Below are positions 12,419 to 22,873 of a stretch of 64,000 nucleotides of DNA, piece after piece (within the stretch, counting starts at the first letter, position 1; the number at the start of each line of letters is the position of its first letter). A model generated the notes under the pieces. It was not told the origin of the DNA, did no database searches, and was given only the letters and a program-made list of their open reading frames with translations. The position numbers and the translations under genes were made by a program. The stretch is from Pseudorasbora parva. Lineage: Eukaryota; Chordata; Actinopteri; Cypriniformes; Gobionidae. Where the stretch lies: contig NC_090174.1 in assembly GCF_024679245.1 (NCBI RefSeq), forward strand, positions 18,121,433-18,185,432, read 5' to 3'.

Positions 12419-14020
12419 ATGGATCCAGCAGTATGTCTCGTCCGTCTATGCCAGGGAACTCACTCACTCGAGAACCACGTCATAGACTTTCTGTACATTG
12501 CAAACTTAACCAACCTCCCGGCCTTTATGTTGATTGACTTTTTTTGCCATGGACTCAACAAACAGTTACAAAGCAAACTTGTCTGTGATGGTCCTCGAGG
12601 GTCCCTGAGTGAGTTCCTTGATTATGCCCTTCAGGTAAGCAGCTCTGCTTTCACAGTGGGTGTCATGGAGGAGGATCGTGACATTTTCACTGCATCTGCC
12701 GAGCCTGTGTCCTCGGGCAAGATGCCTGCTGAGCCAGTGTCCTCTGAAAAAATGGCCACTGGACTTGTGTCTTTGGACAAGATGGCCGCAAAGCCTGTGT
12801 CCTCGGACAAGAGGGCCGTCAAACCGGTGTCATGGGACAAGATGGCCACCGAGCCGATGTCCTCGGAAAAGATGGCAGCTGAGCCTGTGTCCTCGGAAAA
12901 GATGGCCGCCAAGCCTGTGTCTTTAAACCTGATGGCCATCGAACCGGTATCATGGGACAAGATGACCGCTGAGCTGGTGTCCTCTGACAAGATGGCCGCT
13001 AAGCCTGTGTCTTTGGACATGACAGCAGACCTTCCAGAGCCTCGTGCCGTCTCAGCAGACCTTCCAGAGCCTCGTGCCGTCTCAGCGGACCTTCTAGAGC
13101 CTGGTGTCGTCTCAGCAGACCTTCCAGAGCCTGGTATCGTCTCAGCGGACCTTCCAGAGCCTGGTGTCGTCTCAGCGGACCTTCCAGAGACTGGTGTCGT
13201 CTCAGCGGACCTTCCAGAGCCTGGTGTCGTCTCAGCGGACCTTCCAGAGCCTGGTGTCGTCTCAGCGGACCTTCCAGAGCCTGGTGTCGTCTCAGCGGAC
13301 CTTCCAGAGCCTGGTGTCGTCTCAGCGGACCTTCCAGAGCCTGGTGTCATCTCAGCGGACCTTCCAGAGCCTGGTGTCGTCTCAGCGGACCTTCCAGAAC
13401 CTCCAGCCACTGACCAAAGTTCAGAGAGGGCTCCGGCCCGTGCGCCGGTTCCAGAGAGGGCTCTGGCCTGTGCGCCGGTTCCAGAGAGGGCTCCGGCCCG
13501 TGCGCCGGTTCCAGAGAGTGCTCCGCCTCCTGCCCCGAGTCCAGAGAGGGCTCGCCTCCTGCCCGAGTCCAGAGGGGACTCTGGCTGGACCACCTGCTCT
13601 GCCTACCCCGCCGTGGGGGTCTTCAAGACTGCCTGCGCTGCTGTGGTGGTCGTCTGCTCCGCCGTGGGAGTCTTCAAGACCGCCTGCTCTGCTGTGGTGG
13701 TCGTCTGCTCTACCGTGGGAGTCTTCAAGACCGCCTGCTCTGCTGTGGTGGTCGTCTGTTCCGCCGTGGGAGTCTTTAAGACTGCCTGTGCTGCTGTGGT
13801 GGTCGTCTGCTCCGCCGTGGGAGTCTTCAAGACCGTCTGCTCTGTTGTGGTGGTCATCTGCTCCGCCGTGGGGGTCTTCAAGACCGCCGGCTTCACTCCG
13901 GTCGCCTGCGCCACCCTGGTCATCTGTCCGGTCGCCTGCGCCACTTTGGTCATCTGCCCGGTCTGCGCCACCCTGGTCATCTGCCCGGCCAGCTCCATCC
14001 TGGCCTCCTGCTCTGCCTGA
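12419..14020 (+). CDS. Gag-like protein with four tandem-repeat blocks (element E)
   Basis: The ATG at 12419 lies 16 bases after the LTR and gives 533 codons. Residues about 10-75 resemble the C-terminal part of the Gag of element D: QG...SLSEFLDYA against QG...SFSEYVTLA with similar spacing. There follow about eleven 10-residue units of the EPVSSEKMAA type (12699-13020) and about thirteen SADLPEPGVV units (13021-13405). Next come about five APVPERAPAR-type units and about six 17-residue units around VGVFKTACSAVVVVCS. All unit lengths are multiples of three, so the frame is kept; the same property leaves other frames open as shadows. There is no zinc knuckle, protease, RT or integrase. The likely role is a structural Gag-derived protein of a pol-less element, expressed from the LTR. 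I do not recognise a named family. Confidence 0.7.
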   Translation: MDPAVCLVRLCQGTHSLENHVIDFLYIANLTNLPAFMLIDFFCHGLNKQLQSKLVCDGPRGSLSEFLDYALQVSSSAFTVGVMEEDRDIFTASAEPVSSGKMPAEPVSSEKMATGLVSLDKMAAKPVSSDKRAVKPVSWDKMATEPMSSEKMAAEPVSSEKMAAKPVSLNLMAIEPVSWDKMTAELVSSDKMAAKPVSLDMTADLPEPRAVSADLPEPRAVSADLLEPGVVSADLPEPGIVSADLPEPGVVSADLPETGVVSADLPEPGVVSADLPEPGVVSADLPEPGVVSADLPEPGVVSADLPEPGVISADLPEPGVVSADLPEPPATDQSSERAPARAPVPERALACAPVPERAPARAPVPESAPPPAPSPERARLLPESRGDSGWTTCSAYPAVGVFKTACAAVVVVCSAVGVFKTACSAVVVVCSTVGVFKTACSAVVVVCSAVGVFKTACAAVVVVCSAVGVFKTVCSVVVVICSAVGVFKTAGFTPVACATLVICPVACATLVICPVCATLVICPASSILASCSA

Positions 14021-14303
14021 ATCTCCAGGCCCATGTAGTGGAAGAGGGCCTGGAGATTCAGGCAGAGCAGGAGGCCAGGATGGAGCTGGCCGGGCAGATG
14101 ACCAGGGTGCTCTGTTGTGGTGGTCGTCTGCTCCGCCGTGGGGGTCTTCAAGACCGCCGGCTTCACTCCGGTCGCCTGCGCCACCCTGGTCATCTGTCCG
14201 GTCGCCTGCGCCACTTTGGTCATCTGCCCGGTCTGCGCCACCCTGGTCATCTGCCCGGCCAGCTCCATCCTGGCCTCCTGCTCTGCCTGAATCTCCAGGC
14301 CCT
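13839..14303. repeat. Direct repeat plus perfect hairpin in element E
   Basis: 13839-14033 is repeated directly at 14109-14303 with about one mismatch (offset 270). Between them, 14046-14109 is an exact inverted copy of 13969-14032. That gives a hairpin with 64-bp arms and a 13-base loop (atgtagtggaaga). At the end of the second direct copy the same 13 bases appear in the opposite orientation (tcttccactacat). The Gag-like frame ends in the first copy. Confidence 0.93.
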
Positions 14304-14414
14304 CTTCCACTACATGGGCCTGGCCCTCCATCCCGCCCCGGGTTCGCCTCCGGTCCACCTCCCTCCTGGACAATTTTAGGAGCGTCTGGAAGCCGCTCCT
14401 TTGAGGGGGGGCTA

Positions 14415-14849
14415 TGTCACAATTCACCAGTGTGAGTGCCCGTGATCACCACCAGAGGGCACTCCACCCCAGACTGTCACTCCATCACAAACTACATTAC
14501 CCATAATCCTTTCCTCGGACTCATTAGCACTCAATGTTTACACCTGTCTCTCATCACCTCATTACCTCTGCCTATATAAGTCTGGTTATCTCTGTCATTC
14601 ATTGCGAAGTCTTGTTTAGTGTCACAACTGCATTTCTGAGCGTTTACCTGGTTTCGAGTATCTTGGTCTTTGATTTCTTGCCTTCTCCGTGGTTTACCCT
14701 TTTGCCTGTTCCTTCTGTTTTATTTGCCTTTTCGGACTGATATCCTGTTATGACCTTTTGCCTGTTCTATGGACTACGACTTTGGATTACCCTTTAATAA
14801 ATACTGCGTTTGGATCTCCAACCCTTCTGTCTCAGAGCAGTTCGTAACA
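14415..14849 (+). mobile_element. 3' LTR of element E
   Basis: It is 435 bp, starts TGTCACAATTCACC and ends TTCGTAACA, and is preceded by a purine tract (gaggggggcta) that can serve as the polypurine tract. It has the same TATA box and AATAAA as the 5' LTR. It abuts a truncated LTR of element F, apparently inserted there. Confidence 0.92.
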
Positions 14850-15191
14850 GAAACTGAAGTGCAGGTGGGCAGGTGAATGTGAGTCTTTGTGAGGGTAGTT
14901 GGAGTCGCTGGAGAGGTCGCTGGAGACACACACACCGGACAGGGAAACACAAGGAGATTCTGACAAGAGACGTAGAAGATCACAGGGATACTTCGAGGGA
15001 GTCCTGAGGTAAAGCAAAGAGTGTTAGTACCTTCTCATAGACGAGACCGGACAGTGACTGATGGTGTGTCTTTTGTGCTGTGGTAGGTTGGGGTGTTGGG
15101 GTGGTGATGAGGATCAGGTGTGCATGATTATAATTCAGGAGAGGGTGTGTGTTGTGAGTGGGTGACGTTGGAGCCTGGCGTGTCTGTGACA
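14850..15191 (-). mobile_element. 3' LTR of Gypsy element F, missing about 36 bp
   Basis: It matches the 399-bp LTR at 17878-18276 but lacks that copy's first bases on the plus strand, where element E is joined at GAAAC. It ends CTGTGACA. Minus-strand orientation is set by the coding remnants between the LTRs. Confidence 0.85.
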
Positions 15192-17877
15192 TGGCTTGTC
15201 CCCTCAGCTTCTTTCAGTCCTGAGTCGACGGCTGGTACGTCTGATGGTTCTCCGGACCAGGGAAACAGGGGAGGTTGGTAGCAGAGTACGCACTGGAAAG
15301 GGGTCAGTCCCATGGTGGCTTGGCGAAGGGAGTTTTGAGCGTACTCGGCCCAACCCAGGAACTGGTTCCAGGAGTCCTGGTGACCATGGCAGAAGGTACG
15401 GAGGAAGCAACCAATCTCCTGGATCTTCCTCTCCGTCTGCCCGTTGATCTGTGGGTGGTATTCTGAAGACAGACTCACGGTCACACCTAGGAGCGTGAAG
15501 AACGCCTTCCATACCCGGGAAGTGAACTGTGGGCCTCGGTCAGACACGATGTCTTCAGGAATCCCATAATATTGGAAGATGGCATCGAATAATATTTCTG
15601 CTGTCTCTAGGGCTGTGGGCAGGCCCCCCGATAAGACAACAGGACTTAGAAAAACGGTCCACTACTACTAGGGTGCAGGTATTACCATTGGAGACGGGAA
15701 GGTCGGTGATCCACTCCTATGTGTGACCATGGACGATTGGGAACGGCAGTGGGAGGAGTTTTCCTGCAGGGAGGTGCCGGGAGCTCTTGGACATGGCGCA
15801 CTCCCGACACCCTCTCACGTACCTTCTGACATCACCTCCCATGTTGGGCCACCCGAAGCGATCTCACAGCAATGAGAGGGTTTCATTGACCCCAGGGTGG
15901 CCAGTGCCCAATGAAGTGTGAGCGGAGTGAATAAGGAGAGTGTGCCGTGCTCGTGGGATGTACTGGAGGTCGGTGGGACAGCCCGGCGGGGCGTTGGTGG
16001 AGGCATTCCTTGTGCTTCCTTGATGTAATTCTCCATGGCCTTCTCCTCCGGTATGGAAAGGGGATAAATCTTTCCCCTGGGCTCTAGCTCACCTGGAAGC
16101 AGGTCGATGGCAGAGTCCCATGGCCGGTGGGGAGGCAGCTTGGAAGCCCAGTGAGGACAGAAGATGTCTTGGAAGTCTGAATAACAGTCGGGAATGTGAA
16201 CAGATCGCTGATCCATGGGGCTTTCTACAGAGGTGGCACAGACAGTGATATTTCTGGAACGAGACGTAATGGGGACAGGCAGAGCAGAAAGACATCCATT
16301 AAAACAACTTTCTCCCCATTTGAGGACCTCACCGGACTTCCACAAGATGACAGGACTGTGTTGCTCCAACCACGGATGCCCTAGTACCACGTCAGCAGTG
16401 GATTCTTCCAGAACCAGTAAATGAGTCTCTTCCACGTGAAAAAAGCCTGACCTGAAGCTTCAATGGACCAGCCAGGAGGCTGATGTACTGTCTGCTTAAT
16501 GGTTTGCCAGTGTTGGACTCAATTTGAAAGTTTGTCGGAGTACGGGTCGTTGGCAGGCGGCGCTGACGACAGAGGGCGTCGGAGATGAAGTTCCCAGCGA
16601 AACCAGAATCGAGGAGGGCTGAGACTGACAGGGAAACATCGGTGGTAATGAGGTTGACAGCAGTGGTCAATGGTCGGCTCTTATAATATATATAGTGGTC
16701 AAAAACTGCAAGGCACACTCATGTACAAACATATTTTGTTTTTATTGAAAGAGTTGCTCACCAACCGAAGAATCCCATGCTGGGCTTCCGAACACTTCCT
16801 TGAAGTGAGCCATAAAACCAAGGGGATAATCTAGCACTCGGAAAACGTTCCACCCATAGGGGCGGCCATTGCTAACCAAGCCATCACCTGCTGTTAGCAT
16901 CCCATTGACTCCCATTCATTTTTGACACTTTGACAGTGAATAACTTTACATCTGAGGCGTTTAAAGACTCCATTTGTCCATTGTTTATTTATAAAGAAAC
17001 ACAACAATGCATACAAGGCTCCATTACCTTGTATCTTACACTATCACCCCCGTAGAAGCTGTTTTTTGTAAAAATAGGCCAACGATTGTGTCATAACCAA
17101 CGCGACTCTGTCACACAGTTGAGAAATTACCATATAGAGAGGAGGAGACACTCAGAAACAATCTTTAACTGTCTATGAGGCAGTCGGGGGGACGTGGAGA
17201 CAAAGTCCGATAAAGTCAATGGAGGAGAATGGGGAGAAGCCGATAGTGAGCCAAAAGCAACGGGAGAAAATATTTAAACAACGTTATTCAGATTTCACTT
17301 TCCACAACTACTAGAAGACCTACAACTGTCAGACAGGTTGCTTATGTCACATCTACGTCGTTAAGCTCAGTCTGAGCCTGCGTGATTCGCTCAGCCATCA
17401 GGAAGTGAGTGCCTCTGATTGGCCTCATTTTTCTGCCGTTGAAGTCAATGGGATAGCTCTGTCCATTTCTTTTACTGTCTATGCGTAAAACTGGAGAGGG
17501 AATCGAGAATCATTTTCTTGAGCATACAAGGTTTCCGCCCATTGTAGTGCCTTGCCGCTCAGCTGGGAGACGATGAAAGCCACTCGTGATCGCTCAGTAG
17601 GGAATAGGTGCGGTTGCATCTCCAGGACCAGTGAGCACTGCAGGAGAAAACCGTTGCAGTCCTCCGCCGATCCAGAGAAGGGCGCTGGTTTGGCCATGGG
17701 ACTGGAGATCAGCGGTGCTGAGGCTGGCGGATGTGGAAGCGGGCGCCGGTGGAGGTGAGGGCAGCGAGCGGCGCACCGCATCCACTAGCTCCTGGAAGAG
17801 ATCTGGGGAACTCATCTGGTGCTCACGGTGTCGGTCCGGTCTTCTGTCATGGGTACAGAGACTGCAGGAGAAAAAGG
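15192..17877 (-). pseudogene. Gypsy element F gag-pol, deleted and interrupted
   Basis: On the minus strand: a Gag piece (17781-17479, with GSAEDCNGFLLQCSLVLEMQ, as in sushi-like elements); then an unrelated insertion (about 16686-17478); then a protease with LLDSGFAGNFI and DVVLGHPWL (about 16718-16300). The pre-RT linker ends at about 16030 ([21 protein letters not shown]). Integrase sequence follows directly, with SDRGPQFTS and [11 protein letters not shown], in the frame 15547-15128. RT and RNase H are absent, and the integrase C terminus with any chromodomain is also gone. The element therefore cannot encode its own replication. Close likeness to D places it with the chromodomain Gypsy group. 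Confidence 0.85.
16686..17478. repeat. Unclassified interspersed repeat inserted in F
   Basis: About 0.8 kb of non-coding sequence lies between the Gag and protease remnants of F and interrupts an otherwise continuous element. Edges are approximate and no clear terminal repeats or target duplication were resolved. It has the look of a dispersed fish repeat rather than unique DNA. Confidence 0.5.
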
Positions 17878-18276
17878 TGTTAGTTAGCTGAGTTTATTGA
17901 GCACCAGAGAGTGAAACTGAAGTGAAGTGCAGGTGGGCAGGTGAATGTGAGTCTTCGTGAGGGTAGTGGGAATCGCTGGAGATAATCAACGGAGACGTCG
18001 CTGGAGAGTTCGCTGGAGAGTTTGCTGGAGACACACACACAGGACAGGGAAACACGAGGAGATTCTGACAAGAGACGTAAAAGATCACAGGGATACTTCG
18101 AGGGAGTCCTGAGGTACCTTCTCATAGACGAGACTGGACAGTGACTGATGGTGTGTGTGTGTCTTTTGTGCTATGGTAGATTGTGGTGGTGATGAGGTTC
18201 AGGTGTGCGTGATTGGGATTTGGGAGAGGGTGTGCATTGTGAGTGGGTGACGTTGGAGCCTGGCGTGTCTGTGACA
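17878..18276 (-). mobile_element. 5' LTR of Gypsy element F
   Basis: 399 bp. In the element's orientation it starts TGTCACAGACACGCC and ends CAGCTAACTAACA, with AATAAA close to the end. After it, at 18277, comes ATAAC and LINE sequence, so F (or the E/F composite) sits in a LINE. Confidence 0.88.
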
Positions 18277-18281
18277 ATAAC

Positions 18282-19240
18282 AAAGACATACTATTTTAAA
18301 GCAAATCACTATTCTATCATTCTTGGTACTATGAAGGGATTATATTAGTTAGGCAACTGGTTAATGACAATGGACATTTGTTATCATATGCTGAATTTCT
18401 ACAAAAAATTAAATTACCAGTTAAACCAAGAGAATTTGCTATTGTTCTTGAAGCAATTCCAAAGAGTGTGAAGTTACTCATAAAGAACTCTAATTCAGTG
18501 GAAATCAATATGGACAATCTTTGTAGTAACATTTTTAGTAATATTTTAGTAATATTTTTATTGATAATATTAATGTTTTAAAACAAAAATGTTGCAATAA
18601 GGATATAAGAAATTCTCTTTGTTCTGTGTCTTTTCCTGCAGCACAATTTTTGTCTTCTTTATTTGGTGATATCTCTTGGGCCAAAGCATGGACATTGCCA
18701 AATAAGTTTTGTGTTAATAACAAAATCAAGGAAGTGTCTTATAAAATTCTTCATAGAATTTACTCTGCAAAACATGTTTTGGAAAGATTTAAGTAAATAA
18801 TTTCCTATACCTGTGAATTTTGTGCACTGGAAAAATAAACTATTTTGCATTTGTTCTTTCTCTGCATTTACTCAAGATTGTTTTGGAAAGATTTAGAAAC
18901 TGTTATTATTAGAAAATTTAAGGGTATGATAGAAATATGTGTATTCGATGTCCTCTTTTATACTCTTTTATACTTTTATACTTTTATAAGGATAATTTAG
19001 AATGCAAAGCACAACATATTATACAATTATTGATTTTATTAGGAAAATATCATATACACAAAAAGAAGTGGGCTGAATGTAAACCAAGCTTTTCAGACTT
19101 TGTAAATTACTTTAAATTATATGTAAACCTCTTGGAACAAGCAAAAAAAAAAAAAAAGCGATGAAAACATTTAATGCTTTAAAAGCACTGGACTTTATGT
19201 AATTAGTATTTTTTATTTTTATTTTTTAATTTAATTTCCT
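18282..19240 (+). pseudogene. L1/Tx1-type LINE ORF2 C-terminal fragment
   Basis: Plus-strand text gives LPVKPREFAIVLEAIPKSVK (about 18410-18470), an L1-like post-RT segment. Then comes NKIKEVSYKILHRIYSAKH (about 18720) and the zinc-finger-like CEFC...HLFFLC with FWKDLE (about 18810-18895). Several stops and shifts break it. It ends in an A/T-rich 3' tail near 19240. It is the same LINE group as 8786-10953 but on the opposite strand. Confidence 0.75.
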
Positions 19241-19249
19241 GGCAACAAA

Positions 19250-19389
19250 TGTAAATGTGATACTATGAGTATGTGATACCTCTTGTTCTCTATTCTTTGA
19301 CAGTAAAAGAAAGGATTCGTACGTTATGACTGCGTATACATTTCAATGGTTCTCTGCTAGGGGCGATGTCTATGAACCAGTAGCATACA
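19250..19389. repeat. Repeat R, copy 1
   Basis: The stretch from 'atgtgatactatgagtatg' through 'gatgtctatgaaccagtagc' recurs at 41150-41243 and 46779-46835, where Gypsy D splits it. It lies immediately left of the Tc1-like element. Confidence 0.65.
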
Positions 19390-19391
19390 TA

Positions 19392-20651
19392 CAGGTCCTT
19401 CTTAAAAAATGAGCATATTGTGATAAAGTTAATTATTTTCCATAATGTAATGATAAAAATTAAAATTTCATATATTTTAGATTCATTGCACTCCAACTGA
19501 AATATTTCAGGTCTTTTATTGTTTTAATACTGATGATTTTGGTATACAGCTCATGAAAACCCCAAATTCCTATTTCAAAAAATTAGCATATCATGAAAAG
19601 GTTCTCTAAACAAGCTATTAACCTAAACATCTGAATCAACTAATTAACTTTAAACACCTGCAAAAGATTCCTGAGGCTTTTTTACTCAAAACCGCAATAA
19701 TGGGTCGACCTGACTGCTGTCCAGAAGGCCATCATTGACAACCTTGAGCGAGACGGTAAAACACAGAAATAAATTTCTGAACTAATAGGCGGTTCCCAGA
19801 GTGCTGTAAAAAGGCGCCTCAGTGGGAAGTCTCTGGGAAGGAAAAAGTGTGGCAAAAAACGCTGCACAATGAGAAGAGGTGACCGGAAGGACAGATTCTA
19901 CTCCGACAAGTCTGGAGTAGAAACATCCAGAGCCACCATGCACAGGCGTGTGCAGGAAATGGGCTACAGGTGCCGCATTCCCCAGATCAAGCCACTTTTG
20001 GGCTTCAGAGAAGCAGCACTGGACGGTTGCTCAGTGGTCCAAAGTACTTTTTTCGGATGAAAGCACATTTTAAATGTCATTCGGAAATCAAGGTGCCAGA
20101 GTCTGGAGGAAGACTGGGGAGAAGGAAATGCCAAAATGTCTGAAGTCCAGTGTCAAGTACCCACAGTCAGTGATGGTCTGGGGTGCCATGCCAGCTGCTG
20201 GTGTTGGTCCACTGTGTTTTTATCAAGGGCAGGGTTAATGCAGCTAGCTATCAGGAGATTTTGGAGCACTTCATGCCTCTATCTGCTGAAAAGCTTTATG
20301 GAGATGAAGATTTTGTTTATCAGCGTGACCTGGCACCTGCTCACAGTGCCAAAACCACTGGTAAATGGTTTACTGACCATGGTATTACTGTGCTCAATTG
20401 GCCTGCCAACTCTCCTGACCTGAACCCCATAGAGAATCTGTGGGATATTGTGAAGAGAAAGTTGAGAGACGCAAGACCCAACACTCTGGATGAGCTTAAG
20501 GCCGCTATTGAAGCATCCTGGGCCTCCATAACACCTCAGCAGTGCCACAGGCTGATTGCCTCCATGCCACGCCACACTGAAGCAGTCATTTCTGCAAAAG
20601 GATTCCAGACCAAGTATTGAGTGCATAACTGAACATAATTATTTGAAGGTG
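19392..20651 (+). pseudogene. Tc1-like transposon, 3' truncated, transposase broken
   Basis: It starts CAGGTCCTTCTTAAAAAATG after a TA at 19390-19391, with the long left inverted repeat to about 19600. Coding traces follow on the plus strand: an N-terminal DNA-binding part is degraded around 19700-19860. GVETSRATMHRRVQEMGYRC lies near 19915. A continuous frame at 20183-20620 carries QRDLAPAHSA (second catalytic Asp) and PDLNPIENLWDIVKRK (the third acidic residue). Frameshifts near 20060-20180 separate the parts. The right inverted repeat is missing: Gypsy B's LTR begins at 20652. Confidence 0.88.
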
Positions 20652-20953
20652 TGTTACGATCTCCCTCCACAAACACCACTTTCGGTCGTAACAAACAGAG
20701 CGACACCGGATACGTGTCGCCCGGAGTCCCGTCTCCTGCTCCCAGAATCACCACAAAAATCACCAGTCGGGTCAGATAGGCAGTTTTGTTTATTACTTAA
20801 TCAAACCACCTGCAAGGTGGTTGCTATCAGTGGGTAGGCCAAAATAACAAACAAAAGAAGGCATCTACCTATATTTTTAAAGATCTTCCCTGGAAAAGAG
20901 ATAACAAAAGGAGGTAAGATAACATAAGTCTTACCTCCCTGCTAATGGGAAAA

Positions 20954-22459
20954 CCCTTACGCAACAAAAATATATTTCCTAATATATTAGTTGACAATAT
21001 ATTTCATGTGTCTCCATATATGTGTACATGGTAATATATCATATGATATATTATATAATAATATATTATATATGCAAGTTATATATTGCAATATATGGGA
21101 CAATACTGCAATTATTGCCGTTTTCATATATTGAATATATACATATTATTATACTATTCAATATATTGCTATGTATATTGCAATATATCCTACAATATAT
21201 GAAATTATATATTGGAAGAGTCATTGAATATATATGTAAATATATATGTAAAATTATATGAGATAATATACCTCAATGTACTGGATAATATAATCAGATT
21301 TATATGGGAACATATGTCTTAAATATATTGATGTATATTACATAGTATATAATTATCATATATATTGTATACATGGTAAATATTAAATAATCTAATGTAC
21401 ACTGTCTGTCATATATTTTACAATATAACAGATTCAAATATAATATAGAAATTAGGGCCGGGACTCGATTAAAAATTAATCTAATTAATTAAAGGCTTTG
21501 TAATTAATTAATCGAAATTAATCGCATTTTAATTGCATATAAATATTTGACCTGAGAACAATGAGAAGTAATTTTTCACATGTATTTTTAGTATACCATT
21601 GAATAATGACTGAATACATAAGCTTAATCAACAAAATATTGTTTATTTTTTTTCAGTCCAGCAGACCAGCGCAATGTTTGCCATTAAGTGTAGCAAAAGC
21701 ATATTTGTGATATTTGAGGCTCGATGTGCTGCGGTGATACGCAAATTCCTTGTTGTATAGCTTGCTCACAACCATGCTCTTGACGACGCTTCCATTCTTT
21801 CGTTTTTTAAAACAAAATTTCCCATCCACGGGGCCAAGCAAAGCAGTCTCATCAGCTTCTTCGTTCCATAGCTTCGTTCATGTTCACATGGTTTGTTGTT
21901 GTCGTGACTCCGGAGCGAGCGCTAGTTGGTGTTCCAGTATAATTGGTCCGTCGAAACTCATTCATTGAAAAACGTTCCGCGGTGCAAAAATAAGTGTGGT
22001 AATTTTTTTTTTTTTTTTTTGCGTAATTAATTAACGCGTTAAAGTCACGTAATTAATTAATCTTAATTAACGCGTTAAAGTCACGTAATTAATTAATCTT
22101 AATTAACGCGTTAATGTCCCGGCCCTAATAGAAATATTTTCTAAATATAGAAAATATATTGAATGTCATGCACCATCTGATTTGGGCTATTGTTAATCAA
22201 CCTCTGTAAACATATGCAGGAGCTTGCTTAACTCATAAAAAAATACTTTGTTTCAATAAACATACATGAAATAATTCAGTTTTGTTTGTATATCAATGTA
22301 TTTTAATATATGAACCAATATATAGCAATAGGTTGTCCATCCATATATTGCTATATATTTTCAAATATATGAGGAAGTTTCTGATACATTGAAATATATT
22401 TTCTAATGTATTGCAATATAAATTCTAGTATATTGCAATATATTTTTGTTTCGTAAGGG
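20954..22459. mobile_element. AT-rich TIR element with 'CCCTTACG' ends
   Basis: The left end is CCCTTACGCAACAAAAATAT and the right end is its near complement (ATATTTTTGTTTCGTAAGGG). The other B LTR copy lacks this segment, which confirms it as an insertion. The interior is dominated by 'aatatattgcaatata' words and has no transposase frame. Target duplication may be only AAA and is unclear because the site is an A-run. Superfamily not assigned. Confidence 0.85.
21453..22127. mobile_element. hAT-type MITE nested in the AT-rich element
   Basis: The termini are TAGGGCCGGGAC and GTCCCGGCCCTA, with a perfect 8-bp duplication ATAGAAAT (21445-21452, 22128-22135). Near the right end a unit of about 36 bp (around 'aattaacgcgttaaagtca') occurs in tandem about three times. 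Confidence 0.93.
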
Positions 22460-22873
22460 AAACAGGAGAAAATAGTATTTAAACAAAAAGATGGCCTCCC
22501 ACTGACAAGGATTTGCATGGGTAAGGACAATCCACATTTACCGGCCTATACCGCTAACAACTGGTAATCTCCACTAGGATTTTACACTAAAGAGCAGTCC
22601 AGCAGCTTTGCACACACGCTGCTAGTGCACAACAACAGGAAGCAGGAGAAGGATAACTCGCCGAGCAGTCTTCCCTCCAGGCTTTTATCCACCAAAAGAT
22701 TCCTGGCTCCACCCACATAAACAGTTGCACCTGTTCACAACAATCAGCACAGTAATAGAGGAAGAGCGACAGAGAAAGAGAGAGAGCATACAACGCAGCT
22801 TTTGCTCCACACACACACACAGCAGCGTTACCACACCACGAACAAACACTCAGTAACGATCAGCAACGTAACA

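Larger units (their letters stand above)
20652..22873 (-). mobile_element. 3' LTR of Gypsy B, interrupted by an AT-rich element
   Basis: Read on the minus strand it starts TGTTACGTTGCTGATCG (22873) and ends GGGAGATCGTAACA (20652). Without the insertion at 20954-22459 it is about 713 bp. The corresponding uninterrupted LTR region is at 40636-41034. A purine tract just upstream (complement of 22874-22891) fits a polypurine tract. Its outer neighbour is the truncated Tc1-like element. Confidence 0.88.

Noticed and set aside
13021..13405. CRISPR-like array of 30-bp units
   Set aside because: Units are contiguous with no unique spacers, are coding, and the genome is a fish.
12631..14427. Long antisense frames and a second plus-strand frame over the E repeats
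   Set aside because: Repeat periods divisible by three keep several frames open at once; only the plus frame from 12419 has Gag similarity and follows the LTR.
15196..15726. Plus-strand frames over 15196-15726
   Set aside because: Shadows of the minus-strand integrase of element F.
18329..18532. Minus-strand 67-codon frame
   Set aside because: The plus strand over the same bases gives a recognisable LINE segment, so this is a shadow.
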